13,480 bases of DNA. Origin: Gammaproteobacteria bacterium. GTDB lineage: Bacteria > Pseudomonadota > Gammaproteobacteria > Methylococcales > Methylomonadaceae. Below are positions 1 through 7,136 of the stretch, piece by piece. Within the stretch, counting starts at the first letter, position 1, and the number at the start of each line of letters is the position of its first letter. The stretch is from positions 1-13,480 of the forward strand of contig JAJRWJ010000319.1 in NCBI GenBank assembly GCA_024276805.1. Reading direction: 5' to 3'. The position numbers and the translations under genes were made by a program. The notes beneath the pieces were generated by a model. The model worked only from the letters and a program-made list of their open reading frames with translations, was not told the origin of the DNA and made no database searches.

Positions 1-399
1 CAGGATGGTCTGGCCGGACGGAGTGCGGCAGTGGCTGCCGAAGAAGACACCTATCGCTACAAACATTATCGCAAGACCAACGGCTATGCCAACATGCCAC
101 TCGATGGCATCTGGCTGCGCGCGCCCTATCTGCACAATGGTTCGGTGCCGACGCTGCGGGATTTGTTGCAGCCCGCCGCCCAGCGGCCCAAGACGTTCTA
201 TCGAGGCAATGACATCTATGATCCGGTCAATGTCGGCTTCGTTGCCACACAGACGGAAGATGCCGCGGGCAGAAAGTACTTCAAATTCAATACCCGAATT
301 GCCGGTAATGGCAACCAGGGGCATGAAGGGAAGGCTTTCGGTACGGAACTGCCGGAAGACAAGAAAACAGCATTGCTGGAATACCTGAAAACCTTCTGA
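1..399 (+). CDS. C-terminal part of a c-type cytochrome (RoxA / cytochrome c peroxidase-like), 5' end outside window
   Basis: The reading frame is open from base 1 and ends in TGA at 397-399, so only the last 132 residues are visible. No CxxCH haem motif lies in this part. It aligns without gaps to the C-terminus of the next gene. From the Gly-Tyr pair before the shared Leu-Asp-Gly-Ile-Trp segment through Asp-Pro-Val-Asn-Val-Gly-Phe, 40 of 53 residues are identical, including the Arg-Ala-Pro-Tyr-Leu-His-Asn-Gly-Ser-Val-Pro-Thr-Leu block. That block is typical of di-haem cytochromes related to RoxA and MauG-type peroxidases. The stop is 14 bases before the next start, so the two genes are probably one operon. 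The haem sites should lie upstream of the window. Family assignment is good; substrate is unknown. Confidence 0.8.
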   Translation, partial: QDGLAGRSAAVAAEEDTYRYKHYRKTNGYANMPLDGIWLRAPYLHNGSVPTLRDLLQPAAQRPKTFYRGNDIYDPVNVGFVATQTEDAAGRKYFKFNTRIAGNGNQGHEGKAFGTELPEDKKTALLEYLKTF

Positions 400-413
400 T
401 TGGGAGAAAGCCG

Positions 414-1922
414 ATGACCAGCGACAAACTGAACAAACACAACTGCCAAAAGCTGAAGACAGGACTGATCGTATTGCTGGTCATTGGGCTTTTTCTCGGG
501 GGGATTGTGGGTTATATTGCCTGGGACCGCGGATTTCGCGAGCACCCCCAGCCGGACTGGGTGATGCGTGATGACGCCACCCGTTTCATGTATGCATCGA
601 TCGGTGCGGAATGGGATGCCGGCATCCCTTACTGGATCTTCATCGTGTTGCCGAGAATGTTTCCGGACAAGCTCCCCGGGCCGGGCGGATATGCCTCCCT
701 GGGCATACCCTGGGAGCAGGGTATGGAACTGCCCGTGGGCTTCACCAAAAAGACCATCGGTTTCCCCCGGGTCGCCAATAATTGCGCCGTCTGTCATACC
801 ATGAAATACCGTACTTCCCCCGATGCGCAGCCGGTTTTTCTGCCGCTGGGGCCTGGTCATACCAGCAATGTCGAGGCATTCTTCCGGTTTATCGTGGACT
901 GCGCCAAGGATCCCCGCTTCAACAGCGACAATATCCTGGTACAGATAGAATTGAATACCAAGCTGGATTTCATCGACAAAATGCTGTACCGCTTCTTTAT
1001 CATTCCCATCACCAAAAAGCGGCTGCTGGAGCGTGAGGCGCAATTCCAGTGGATCTATAACGATGCCTATCCTGAATGGGGACGGGGCCGGGATGATGCC
1101 ATGAATCTGACCAAATACTTCATGATCGAGGTGCAGCCGCCGGACGATGGTACTTTTGGCCCGACTGATTTTCCTTCCATCTGGAATCTCAAGAAGTATG
1201 ACAACAAACCCGGCGATCCCAACCCGCAGCGTCTGAATCTGGCCGGAGATACCTGGGACGCCTATTCGGTGGTGATGGATTCCGCACTGGGATTGCTCGG
1301 CGCCGAGCCCCATGATGCCGGGGAATTCGTCACTCATGTGCAGTGGATCACCGATTATGCGAAAAAAACGCCGCCACCTGAATTTCCCTATCCTGTCGAT
1401 GCCGGGAAAGCTGCAGGCGGCAAGGGAATTTTCGATCGGCACTGCGCTTCCTGTCACGCCGAGGACAGTGACAAGGTCGGCCGGCCGCTGCCGCTAGCCG
1501 AGGTGGGAACCAATCGCGACAGGTTGGACACCTGGGGCAGGAAATATGCAATTCTGGCCAATCAGGTGGTCGCCGGCATGGGCCTGGAACGGCGCGGATT
1601 GGTCGAGGAAGATCTGCCCGGTTACAATGTCCAGCATCTCGATGGCATCTGGCTGCGCGCTCCTTACCTGCACAACGGCTCAGTGCCGACCCTCAGGGAT
1701 TTGCTGAAAGCGCCTGAGGAGCGGCCGCGCGTTTTCTACCGGGGTTATGACGTCTACGATCCGGTCAATGTCGGCTTCATTGTGCAGGGGCTGGAAGCGG
1801 AAAAAGTCGGTACCCGCTACGATGTGGCGAGAAAAGGCAATGGCAATGAAGGGCATCTGTTCGGCACCGGCCTGTCAGAATCCGACAAGGACAGCCTGAT
1901 CGAGTACCTGAAAACACTGTAA
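414..1922 (+). CDS. Membrane-anchored di-haem c-type cytochrome, RoxA-like / cytochrome c peroxidase-related
   Basis: The protein has 502 residues. The start ATG follows a GGGAG ribosome site at 402-406. Residues 1-16 form a short basic N-terminus, about 17-37 are a single membrane segment, and the rest should face the periplasm. Two haem-binding motifs are visible, CAVCH at 124-128 and CASCH at 344-348, followed by the conserved RAPYLHNGSVPTL block at 415-427. This two-haem order and the C-terminal block resemble rubber oxygenase RoxA and related di-haem cytochromes. Because that family contains many members of unknown substrate, rubber cleavage should not be assumed; peroxidase-like or electron-transfer roles are equally possible. 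The preceding gene is a paralogue, which points to a tandem duplication. Covalent haem attachment would need the cytochrome c maturation machinery, which is not in this window. Confidence 0.85.
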   Translation: MTSDKLNKHNCQKLKTGLIVLLVIGLFLGGIVGYIAWDRGFREHPQPDWVMRDDATRFMYASIGAEWDAGIPYWIFIVLPRMFPDKLPGPGGYASLGIPWEQGMELPVGFTKKTIGFPRVANNCAVCHTMKYRTSPDAQPVFLPLGPGHTSNVEAFFRFIVDCAKDPRFNSDNILVQIELNTKLDFIDKMLYRFFIIPITKKRLLEREAQFQWIYNDAYPEWGRGRDDAMNLTKYFMIEVQPPDDGTFGPTDFPSIWNLKKYDNKPGDPNPQRLNLAGDTWDAYSVVMDSALGLLGAEPHDAGEFVTHVQWITDYAKKTPPPEFPYPVDAGKAAGGKGIFDRHCASCHAEDSDKVGRPLPLAEVGTNRDRLDTWGRKYAILANQVVAGMGLERRGLVEEDLPGYNVQHLDGIWLRAPYLHNGSVPTLRDLLKAPEERPRVFYRGYDVYDPVNVGFIVQGLEAEKVGTRYDVARKGNGNEGHLFGTGLSESDKDSLIEYLKTL

Positions 1923-2097
1923 AATATACTCTCTGCACATGACATCATCACTCCGGCAGCCCTTTTTTGCCGATGGCTACGTTGAAAAACCTTGCTATAG
2001 ATTGCTACAAATGAACCGCCGAAATGCTGATGTCACATGCGAAGAGTCTACAAAAGCGTTTTCTTATCACCTGTTGAATGAAGGTATCCACCTCGAC

Positions 2098-2125
2098 AGG
2101 GCGGATAAGCGCAGCGCCATCCGCC
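2098..2125 (-). repeat. REP-type palindrome 1 (GGCGGAT class)
   Basis: Arms GGCGGAT (2100-2106) and ATCCGCC (2119-2125) are perfect complements, with an inner GCGC-A-GCGC palindrome. The reverse complement reads GGCGGAT, a GC-rich core, then CTTATCCGCC. This is the form of a widespread gammaproteobacterial REP element whose usual tail continues with a CCTAC-like end; here the tail reads CCTGT. It differs from the next two elements in the arm base (GGCGGAT against GCCGGAT), so it belongs to a different REP subtype. Confidence 0.7.
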
Positions 2126-2178
2126 TTTTGCCTTGCCATGAACAGGCCTGACAAATGCCGCGTGTCCAGTATTTGCAG

Positions 2179-2204
2179 GCCGGATAAGCGGCAGCGCATC
2201 CGGC
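2179..2204 (-). repeat. REP-type palindrome 2 (GCCGGAT class), left half of BIME
   Basis: Arms GCCGGAT (2179-2185) and ATCCGGC (2198-2204) are perfect complements around a 12-base core. On the minus strand it reads GCCGGATGCGC, then GCTTATCCGGCCTGCA. This closely follows the enterobacterial REP consensus (GCCGGATG...CTTATCCGGCCTAC). It is in opposite orientation to palindrome 3, 42 bases away, giving the inverted REP pair known as a BIME. Confidence 0.8.
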
Positions 2205-2246
2205 ATGCTGGCGCCGCTGTTTGCGAGGGCCTGGCGCCGCGGTTTT

Positions 2247-2271
2247 GCCGGATGCGCTTCGCTTATCCGGC
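2247..2271 (+). repeat. REP-type palindrome 3 (GCCGGAT class), right half of BIME
   Basis: Arms GCCGGAT (2247-2253) and ATCCGGC (2265-2271) are perfect complements around GCGCTTCGCTT. On the plus strand it reads GCCGGATGCGC, then TTCGCTTATCCGGCCT, very close to the REP consensus. Together with palindrome 2 it forms an inverted pair bounded by TGCAG (2174-2178) and CTGCA (2277-2281). The spacer has a direct repeat CTGGCGCCGC at 2208-2217 and 2231-2240. Confidence 0.8.
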
Positions 2272-2356
2272 CTCTACTGCAGGAATTTGTTGCCTTTAGC
2301 GATGGATGATGGCTCAGGTGGGTACAGCATCCCGGTAAAACAGCCGGCCATGACGG

Positions 2357-2923
2357 TCATTCGATCAACTCTGTGGTATAGCGAAACACCTTGAGCGTAT
2401 CGGACCAGTAATCGGGGGGCAGGCCGGCTTTCTGTTTCAGATGACTGAGAAACTGTTCCGGGGTGGGCAGCGACTCCCAGACCGTTGGCAGAAACGTACC
2501 GCGACGATGCCCTTCCTGCATGATCAGTCCGTCGATTCCCGGCCGCAGCTGTGCCAGCAGGTCTTCCTGCGATGAGAATGTCATCTCTTCAGCAGGGCTG
2601 AGTATGGACAGATGAATGCTCAGTTCCGGCAGTTCGGTGGCTTCCAGAGGCGGAAAGCGGGGATCCCGAAAGGCCGCGGAAAAGGCATTTTCAGCGATAT
2701 CCTGGGCCAGAGGCCGCACCGCTTCCAACATACCGATGCAGCCGCGCAGCCGATTATTTTTTTCTAACGTGACGAATGTGGCGCGGGGTTCGGTCAATTC
2801 CGGCGGAAAGTCCCGCAGCCTGACCGGCAGGGGCCGTCCGGTTTGCAGGCCGTGTTCGATGGAATCCCGAGCGAGCTGCAGAAGGCGCTGCCGGTTTTCT
2901 TCAGTCAATGACATAGGCGCCAT
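2357..2923 (-). CDS. amrA: AMMECR1-domain protein (AmmeMemoRadiSam component A)
   Basis: The protein has 188 residues and is a single AMMECR1 domain. The family hallmark LRGCIG is at residues 59-64. It is followed by the typical stretch with Ala-Phe-Arg-Asp-Pro-Arg-Phe (84-90), the beta-strand Leu-Ser-Ile-His-Leu-Ser-Ile-Leu-Ser-Pro, and the Gly-Thr-Phe-Leu-Pro-Thr-Val-Trp segment (142-149). The gene overlaps the 3' end of the MEMO gene by 23 bases, which implies translational coupling in one operon. Two starts are possible, at 2923 (preceded by GTAGG) and at 2914; I keep the longer. The family is related to the human AMMECR1 protein. It occurs with MEMO and a radical SAM protein in many bacteria and archaea. 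Its reaction is not established to my knowledge. Confidence 0.9.
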   Translation of the reverse strand: MAPMSLTEENRQRLLQLARDSIEHGLQTGRPLPVRLRDFPPELTEPRATFVTLEKNNRLRGCIGMLEAVRPLAQDIAENAFSAAFRDPRFPPLEATELPELSIHLSILSPAEEMTFSSQEDLLAQLRPGIDGLIMQEGHRRGTFLPTVWESLPTPEQFLSHLKQKAGLPPDYWSDTLKVFRYTTELIE

Positions 2924-3686
2924 AACCTACAACCCGGCTTTTGTCTCCGGCGGTGTCTCCGGAGTTTCTCAAGTCGATGGTTTTTACCTGCAGGGATTTC
3001 TTTCTCGCCAGCGCCAACAGACCGCAGATCGGCACTCTGCCGCAGGCCGATTCATAGTCCAGCAGTTCATATTGCAGCGCTTCGATATGCTCTGAAGTGG
3101 CTTTGTCCATTTGCCTTGCCGTGGCATAATCATGGTAATGACTCAAATCGGAACTGATTACGATCAGGGTCTCCGGCCCGCCCCAGAGCAACTCCAGAAT
3201 CTGACTGACCTGTTCTGCCGTTGCGTCGCCAACCACGATGGGCACCAGGCTGAAACTGTCCAGAACTTCCTGGAGAAAAGGCAGATGCACTTCCAGGCTG
3301 TGCTCCATGACATGGGCCTGGTCGAGGTAATGCACATAGGGCAGTGCGGCAATGTTTTGCACCGATTCGGTATCGACCGGAATATTGCCCAGCGGCGTGG
3401 CAAAGGTGTCGGCGCTGCTGACTGCCAGCCCCTGAAAGCCAACCCGGTGCGAAGGGCCGAGCAAGACCACGCGGGTAATGCTGTCGTGGCTGTTCTGCAG
3501 TCGCGCATAGGCGGTAGCGGCAATCGGGCCGGAATAGATATAGCCGGCATGGGGGACGATGATCGCCTTGGGAACTTTTTCGACTTTCTGACTATCGCTT
3601 AGGTAATGCCGCATCATTTCATGCAGCTTTTTAGGGTCCGCCGGATAGAATGCACCGGCAACGGCTGGTTGTCTGATCAGGCTCAT
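2901..3686 (-). CDS. amrB: MEMO family protein (AmmeMemoRadiSam component B)
   Basis: The protein has 261 residues, normal for the family. The N-terminus Arg-Gln-Pro-Ala-Val-Ala-Gly-Ala-Phe-Tyr-Pro (5-15) is the MEMO signature. Likely active-site residues by family comparison are His46 (in PHAGYIYSGP), His80 (in GPSH) and Cys215 (in ACGRVPI). They match the His/His/Cys set of human MEMO1, a fold related to class III extradiol dioxygenases. Other conserved motifs are MEHSLEVHLPFLQ (127-139) and SSDLSHY (178-184). The start has a strong GGAGG ribosome site. It is the first gene of a two-gene minus-strand operon with the AMMECR1 gene, divergent from AmrS. A metal-binding or redox role is possible; the substrate is unknown. 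Confidence 0.92.
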   Translation of the reverse strand: MSLIRQPAVAGAFYPADPKKLHEMMRHYLSDSQKVEKVPKAIIVPHAGYIYSGPIAATAYARLQNSHDSITRVVLLGPSHRVGFQGLAVSSADTFATPLGNIPVDTESVQNIAALPYVHYLDQAHVMEHSLEVHLPFLQEVLDSFSLVPIVVGDATAEQVSQILELLWGGPETLIVISSDLSHYHDYATARQMDKATSEHIEALQYELLDYESACGRVPICGLLALARKKSLQVKTIDLRNSGDTAGDKSRVVGYGAYVID

Positions 3687-3732
3687 GATTCCTCCCTCAC
3701 TGTACTGGACAGGGAATTGACTTGATGTTTAC

Positions 3733-3761
3733 TTTATAAGCCCGTTGGGTGCAAAATACAA
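3733..3761 (-). promoter_or_regulatory. Candidate sigma-70 promoter for the MEMO-AMMECR1 operon
   Basis: On the minus strand there is TTGTAT (3761-3756), a 17-base spacer, then TATAAA (3738-3733). Transcription would begin near 3726 and leave a leader of about 40 bases ending at the MEMO start codon. Optimal spacing and a near-consensus -10 support it; the -35 is imperfect. Confidence 0.5.
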
Positions 3762-3784
3762 GTATTAATCGTCCGAAGCGCATA

Positions 3785-3799
3785 ACACTGCGACAGTGT
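3785..3799. promoter_or_regulatory. Perfect palindrome upstream of AmrS, possible operator
   Basis: ACACTG-CGA-CAGTGT is a perfect 6-base inverted repeat with a 3-base centre, 36 bases before the preferred AmrS start. It could be a protein-binding site or a short mRNA hairpin in the leader. No T-run follows, so it is not a terminator. I do not recognise it as a known regulator box. Confidence 0.35.
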
Positions 3800-3835
3800 C
3801 AAGTTGAAGAACCAGAGTCTCTGGGAGGGGAAATT

Positions 3836-4918
3836 ATGCATCACAGGATTACACCCGATACCGTCTCGACCCACTATTGGCATGCGCTCGATGATGGTCG
3901 TATCCAGTGCGATCTGTGCCCCAGGTTTTGTAAATTACATGACCAGCAGCGCGGGCTGTGTTTCGTCAGACAGAACCTGCATAATCAGATTGTCATGACC
4001 AGTTACGGCAGGTCCAGCGGCTTTGCCGTGGATCCCATCGAAAAGAAGCCGCTGAACCATTTCTATCCAGGCAGTGCGGTTTTTTCCTTTGGCACTGCCG
4101 GCTGCAACCTGGCTTGCAAGTTTTGTCAGAACTGGGATATCAGCAAGTCCCGGGAAATGGATACCCTGATGAGTCAGGCGGAGCCGGAGGCGATCGCCAG
4201 AACGGCGCAGGAGCTTGGCTGTAAAAGTGTCGCCTACACCTACAACGATCCGGTAATATTCCATGAATATGCGCTGGATACTGCCGCCGCATGCCGAGCG
4301 CTTGGGATCAAATCGGTGGCCGTGTCCGCAGGCTATGTCTGTCCCGAACCCAGGGCGGAGTTCTATGGCATGATGGATGCGGCCAATATCGACCTGAAGG
4401 CCTTCACCGAGCGTTTCTATCACAAGATCACCGGCGGCCATCTGGCCCCGGTTCTGGATACGCTGCAATACATCAAGCATGAAACGTCGGTGTGGCTGGA
4501 ATTGACGACCCTGATCATTCCCGGTGAAAATGATTCCGATGCGGAACTGGATGAAATGAGCCGCTGGGTGGTCGATAATCTCGGCGCGGATGTGCCGATG
4601 CATTTTTCCGCTTTCCATCCAGACTGGAAAATGCGTGATAAACCGCCTACACCGGCAGCATCACTGCTGAAGGCGCGAAATATCGCCTTGAACAACGGTG
4701 TACACTATGCCTATGTGGGTAATGTCCATGAGAAATCTGCGGACAGTACTTACTGCCATGCCTGTGGAGCCCTGCTGATCGGCCGCGACTGGTATCAGCT
4801 CTCGGAATGGAACCTGGACAAGGCCGGCTGCTGCAAAGCCTGTGGCGCCAGGTGTGCAGGCCATTTTGAAGAACAGCCTGGCAGCTGGGGGGCGAAGCGC
4901 ATGGCGGTCAGCATGTAA
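3836..4918 (+). CDS. amrS: AmmeMemoRadiSam system radical SAM protein AmrS
   Basis: The protein has 360 residues from the preferred ATG at 3836, which has a strong GGGAGGGG site five bases upstream. The frame is open back to a GTG at 3749, but those 29 extra codons overlap the divergent promoter region and lie before the usual family N-terminus. Residues Cys90, Cys94 and Cys97 form the CxxxCxxC cluster that binds the 4Fe-4S and S-adenosylmethionine. An N-terminal cysteine group (25, 28, 32, 42) and a C-terminal group (307, 310, 333, 336, 340, with Cys332 beside 333) are also present. They resemble the extra metal or zinc-ribbon sites of the AmrS family, which is related to the PflA-type activases. 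It is divergent from MEMO-AMMECR1, completing the three-gene set. The substrate is not known. Confidence 0.93.
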   Translation: MHHRITPDTVSTHYWHALDDGRIQCDLCPRFCKLHDQQRGLCFVRQNLHNQIVMTSYGRSSGFAVDPIEKKPLNHFYPGSAVFSFGTAGCNLACKFCQNWDISKSREMDTLMSQAEPEAIARTAQELGCKSVAYTYNDPVIFHEYALDTAAACRALGIKSVAVSAGYVCPEPRAEFYGMMDAANIDLKAFTERFYHKITGGHLAPVLDTLQYIKHETSVWLELTTLIIPGENDSDAELDEMSRWVVDNLGADVPMHFSAFHPDWKMRDKPPTPAASLLKARNIALNNGVHYAYVGNVHEKSADSTYCHACGALLIGRDWYQLSEWNLDKAGCCKACGARCAGHFEEQPGSWGAKRMAVSM

Positions 4919-4958
4919 GAGGTTGTCTGGCAGGCGCGTAACTGCGGCGCACAGCCGG

Positions 4959-6917
4959 TCAGGTTTTTCCTGGCGGTACCTTGCCGAGGAGATCCAACAA
5001 CTTCAGGGTGTTTCTGTGCAGCCGCTGCTGATAGATCATCGCGTAGGTCAGCACCGCAGCCACATATTTCCTGGTTTCATCGAAGGGTATCATCTCGATC
5101 CAGATATCGGCAGGCAGTGCCCGGCCATCCGGTAACCAGCGTTTGACCCGGTGTGGACCGGCGTTGTAGGCGGCTGCGGCCAGGACAAAATGGCCATCGA
5201 AGCGGTTCATCATCTGCCGATAATAATAGGTGCCATATTTCAGGTTGCGCTCCGGGTCGAACAGCGCATTTGCCGAAAGCCAGGGTTCGCGCAGGTTTTT
5301 TGCGATCTGCCGGCCTGTCTGCGGCATGATCTGCATCAGGCCGCGGGCGCCCACCGGAGAGAGCGCCGCCTCGTCGAAGCCGCTTTCCCGGCGGATCAGG
5401 CCAAACACGATGGCCGGGTCGAGATTGCTTCTTTTTGCATGTTTCAGGACTTTTTCCCGGTAGGCGATCGGAAATCTGGAGATGACATCATCTCTCAGTT
5501 CCGCCTGAATCAGTGTTGCCATGGCCAGGCGCTTCCAGCCCATCTCCTGGGCAATATACGCCGCTGCGGGAAGCTGCCAGTGGTTTAACCGCTGAATCGC
5601 GAACCGCCATTGCTGGCGTGCCTGCTCATGACGACCGAAATGCTGGAATTCCAGTATGGCCTTGAAGGCATTGCTTTCCCTGAAACGGGTCAGCTTCAGC
5701 CGCTCTCTGTGCAGCGGCGCCGCACCGATCTGATAGTGTTCGCCAATATAGTCGGCGGCAACGAAACCATAGAAGCTGCTGCTTCTGGCCAGCCGCTGGA
5801 ATATCTTCTGCGCCTGCTGTCTGTTGCCGAGTTGCCAATAGGCCCGGGCCTGCCAGTATTGCCATTTCGGCAGTTGTTTCTCCTGGCTGGTCAGGCGTTG
5901 CAGCGCCTCGTCGACATGCTGCCAGTTCTGTTCCAGCAACGCCGCTCTGACCCGCCATTCCCTGATTTCCTGATCATTGTTGAACAGCCGTCTGAAGCGC
6001 TCAAAGGCCGATTTGTTTCTTCCCTGTACCAGTTTGATCGCCAGCTCCTTGTCCAGCTGGTCGATTTGAAAATGCGTCAGATGAAAGGAGTGTTTACCGG
6101 AATCCCATAGGGTAATGGCCTGTTCCAGGTTTTTTCGGGCCAGACGCCTGATGCCGTGGGAAAAAATCCGGCCAGCCTGGTGCATGTCCGGATCCCATGT
6201 TGCATAGTCATTGACCAGAGCCGGCTCCCGGTCGATGCGCAGCCAGAAGTCAGAAATTTTTCTGTCCTCCGGGGTCATCAGTTCGCGCAGATTTTTTGCA
6301 CTGGAGATATCGCGGTGTTGCAGATCCAGGGCAAATTTTTGCCAGAGCAGATCCTCGGTGAATGAATCCGAACGGAGAAATGCCGTAAACAGTGGTTGGC
6401 ATTGCCGGGGCCATGGCTGTTGACTGTTCAGCCACAGTTTCCCGGCGCCTGTCAGTGCCTGCCGCTGTTGGCCCGTCTGTTGCAGCGCCCAGTGATGGGA
6501 GCAGTCCAGGTTCAGATTGCCGGAATTTTGATAATGTTCGAGAAATACCCGCCATTGCTGGTGATCGGCGAGGTAAGCCAGCCATTCTTCCCGCAAAAGT
6601 GCAGCAAAACGGGAATCGGGGTAATCAGCGAGAAAAGTTTCGATCTGCTCGGTCAGATGCAGATTGCCTTTCAGCCAGCGAAACATCAGATAAGGGTATA
6701 ATGGGTATCCCCGCAACCCTTGCAGATTTTCCACAACTGCCTTGCTGGCGCCCTTGTCGAGCAATTTTTCGGTATGCAAAAAGGCCGTCCTCTGTGCTTC
6801 GAGCGTGACAGCCGATGCCAGGCAGTTTTGAATATCGAGCAAAAAGAGCAAAACAATAAATGATTTGTACATCATTGGGGCGACAAAGTAAAAGGAACTG
6901 AACTGCTTGACATCCAT
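4959..6917 (-). CDS. slt: Soluble lytic murein transglycosylase, Slt70 type
   Basis: The protein has 652 residues, close to the usual size of Slt70. It cleaves the MurNAc-GlcNAc bond in peptidoglycan in the periplasm, leaving a 1,6-anhydro end. The N-terminal two thirds are alpha-helical repeats of the superhelical U and L domains. The lysozyme-like domain begins near residue 495. Catalytic Glu511 lies in RRESGFD, followed by SPVGARGLMQIMP (520-532) and AYNAGPHRV (583-591), all classic family 1 motifs. The start at 6917 has an AGGGAAGGG site. The export signal then has an unusually long n-region, with the hydrophobic core at about 19-28 (FIVLLFLLDI) and cleavage near residue 34-36. Starts at codons 15 or 16 would give a more usual signal but lack a good ribosome site. 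It converges with AmrS, 40 bases apart, and no terminator is evident. Confidence 0.92.
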   Translation of the reverse strand: MDVKQFSSFYFVAPMMYKSFIVLLFLLDIQNCLASAVTLEAQRTAFLHTEKLLDKGASKAVVENLQGLRGYPLYPYLMFRWLKGNLHLTEQIETFLADYPDSRFAALLREEWLAYLADHQQWRVFLEHYQNSGNLNLDCSHHWALQQTGQQRQALTGAGKLWLNSQQPWPRQCQPLFTAFLRSDSFTEDLLWQKFALDLQHRDISSAKNLRELMTPEDRKISDFWLRIDREPALVNDYATWDPDMHQAGRIFSHGIRRLARKNLEQAITLWDSGKHSFHLTHFQIDQLDKELAIKLVQGRNKSAFERFRRLFNNDQEIREWRVRAALLEQNWQHVDEALQRLTSQEKQLPKWQYWQARAYWQLGNRQQAQKIFQRLARSSSFYGFVAADYIGEHYQIGAAPLHRERLKLTRFRESNAFKAILEFQHFGRHEQARQQWRFAIQRLNHWQLPAAAYIAQEMGWKRLAMATLIQAELRDDVISRFPIAYREKVLKHAKRSNLDPAIVFGLIRRESGFDEAALSPVGARGLMQIMPQTGRQIAKNLREPWLSANALFDPERNLKYGTYYYRQMMNRFDGHFVLAAAAYNAGPHRVKRWLPDGRALPADIWIEMIPFDETRKYVAAVLTYAMIYQQRLHRNTLKLLDLLGKVPPGKT

Positions 6918-6980
6918 AATACCCTTCCCTGTGCCAAGTCAATGCGTGTATGCCAGACGGTAAACTATTTTTTTGAAAAA

Positions 6981-7006
6981 TACTATTGTACGTTAGTACA
7001 GTAGTA
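6981..7006. promoter_or_regulatory. 26-base palindrome with 8-base GTAC periodicity, candidate bidirectional operator
   Basis: The left arm TACTATTGTAC (6981-6991) and right arm GTACAGTAGTA (6996-7006) are complementary at 10 of 11 positions around GTTA. GTAC recurs at 6988, 6996 and 7004, exactly 8 bases apart, and the following AGTA unit also repeats. It lies between the divergent slt and the tyrosine/tryptophan repeat gene. A possible promoter for the latter (TTGAAA 6973-6978, 18 bases, TACAGT 6997-7002) overlaps it. That placement suits a repressor or activator site. It is not a box I can name. Confidence 0.45.
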
Positions 7007-7136
7007 CAGTATGGTCATGGCGTGAGCGGAACAAAGTGCAGCCCCAGGTTGGCAGTTTGCCGGGCAGCAGCGGTGCGCTTTTTTTCTCGATAATGCTTTG
7101 CATGAGGGATCCAACCCGGGGTGAAGAGGCGAAACA

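Larger units (their letters stand above)
1923..2356. other. 434-base intergenic region without convincing gene; carries REP elements
   Basis: This is the space between the convergent cytochrome operon and the AMMECR1 gene. Short ORFs here have no recognisable domain and no good ribosome site. One of them (start at 1939) runs straight through the first REP palindrome, which argues against coding. The main content is the three REP-type palindromes listed separately, between 2098 and 2281. No clear hairpin plus T-run terminator is visible; the REP hairpins may serve as the 3' end structures for one or both converging transcripts. Confidence 0.7.

Noticed and set aside
216..1457. 413-codon open frame on the minus strand across the cytochrome genes
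   Set aside because: It is antisense to a clear cytochrome with haem motifs and has no recognisable domain. Long antisense frames are expected in such sequence.
1939..2151. 70-codon frame after the cytochrome gene
   Set aside because: It has no ribosome site, reads through REP palindrome 1, and has no recognisable protein features.
2098..2281. CRISPR array
   Set aside because: There are only three palindromes, of two types and mixed orientation, without uniform repeat-spacer lengths. REP/BIME explains them better.
3749..3835. GTG-started 29-codon extension of AmrS
   Set aside because: It overlaps the divergent MEMO promoter and has no ribosome site. The ATG at 3836 has a strong one and fits the family N-terminus.
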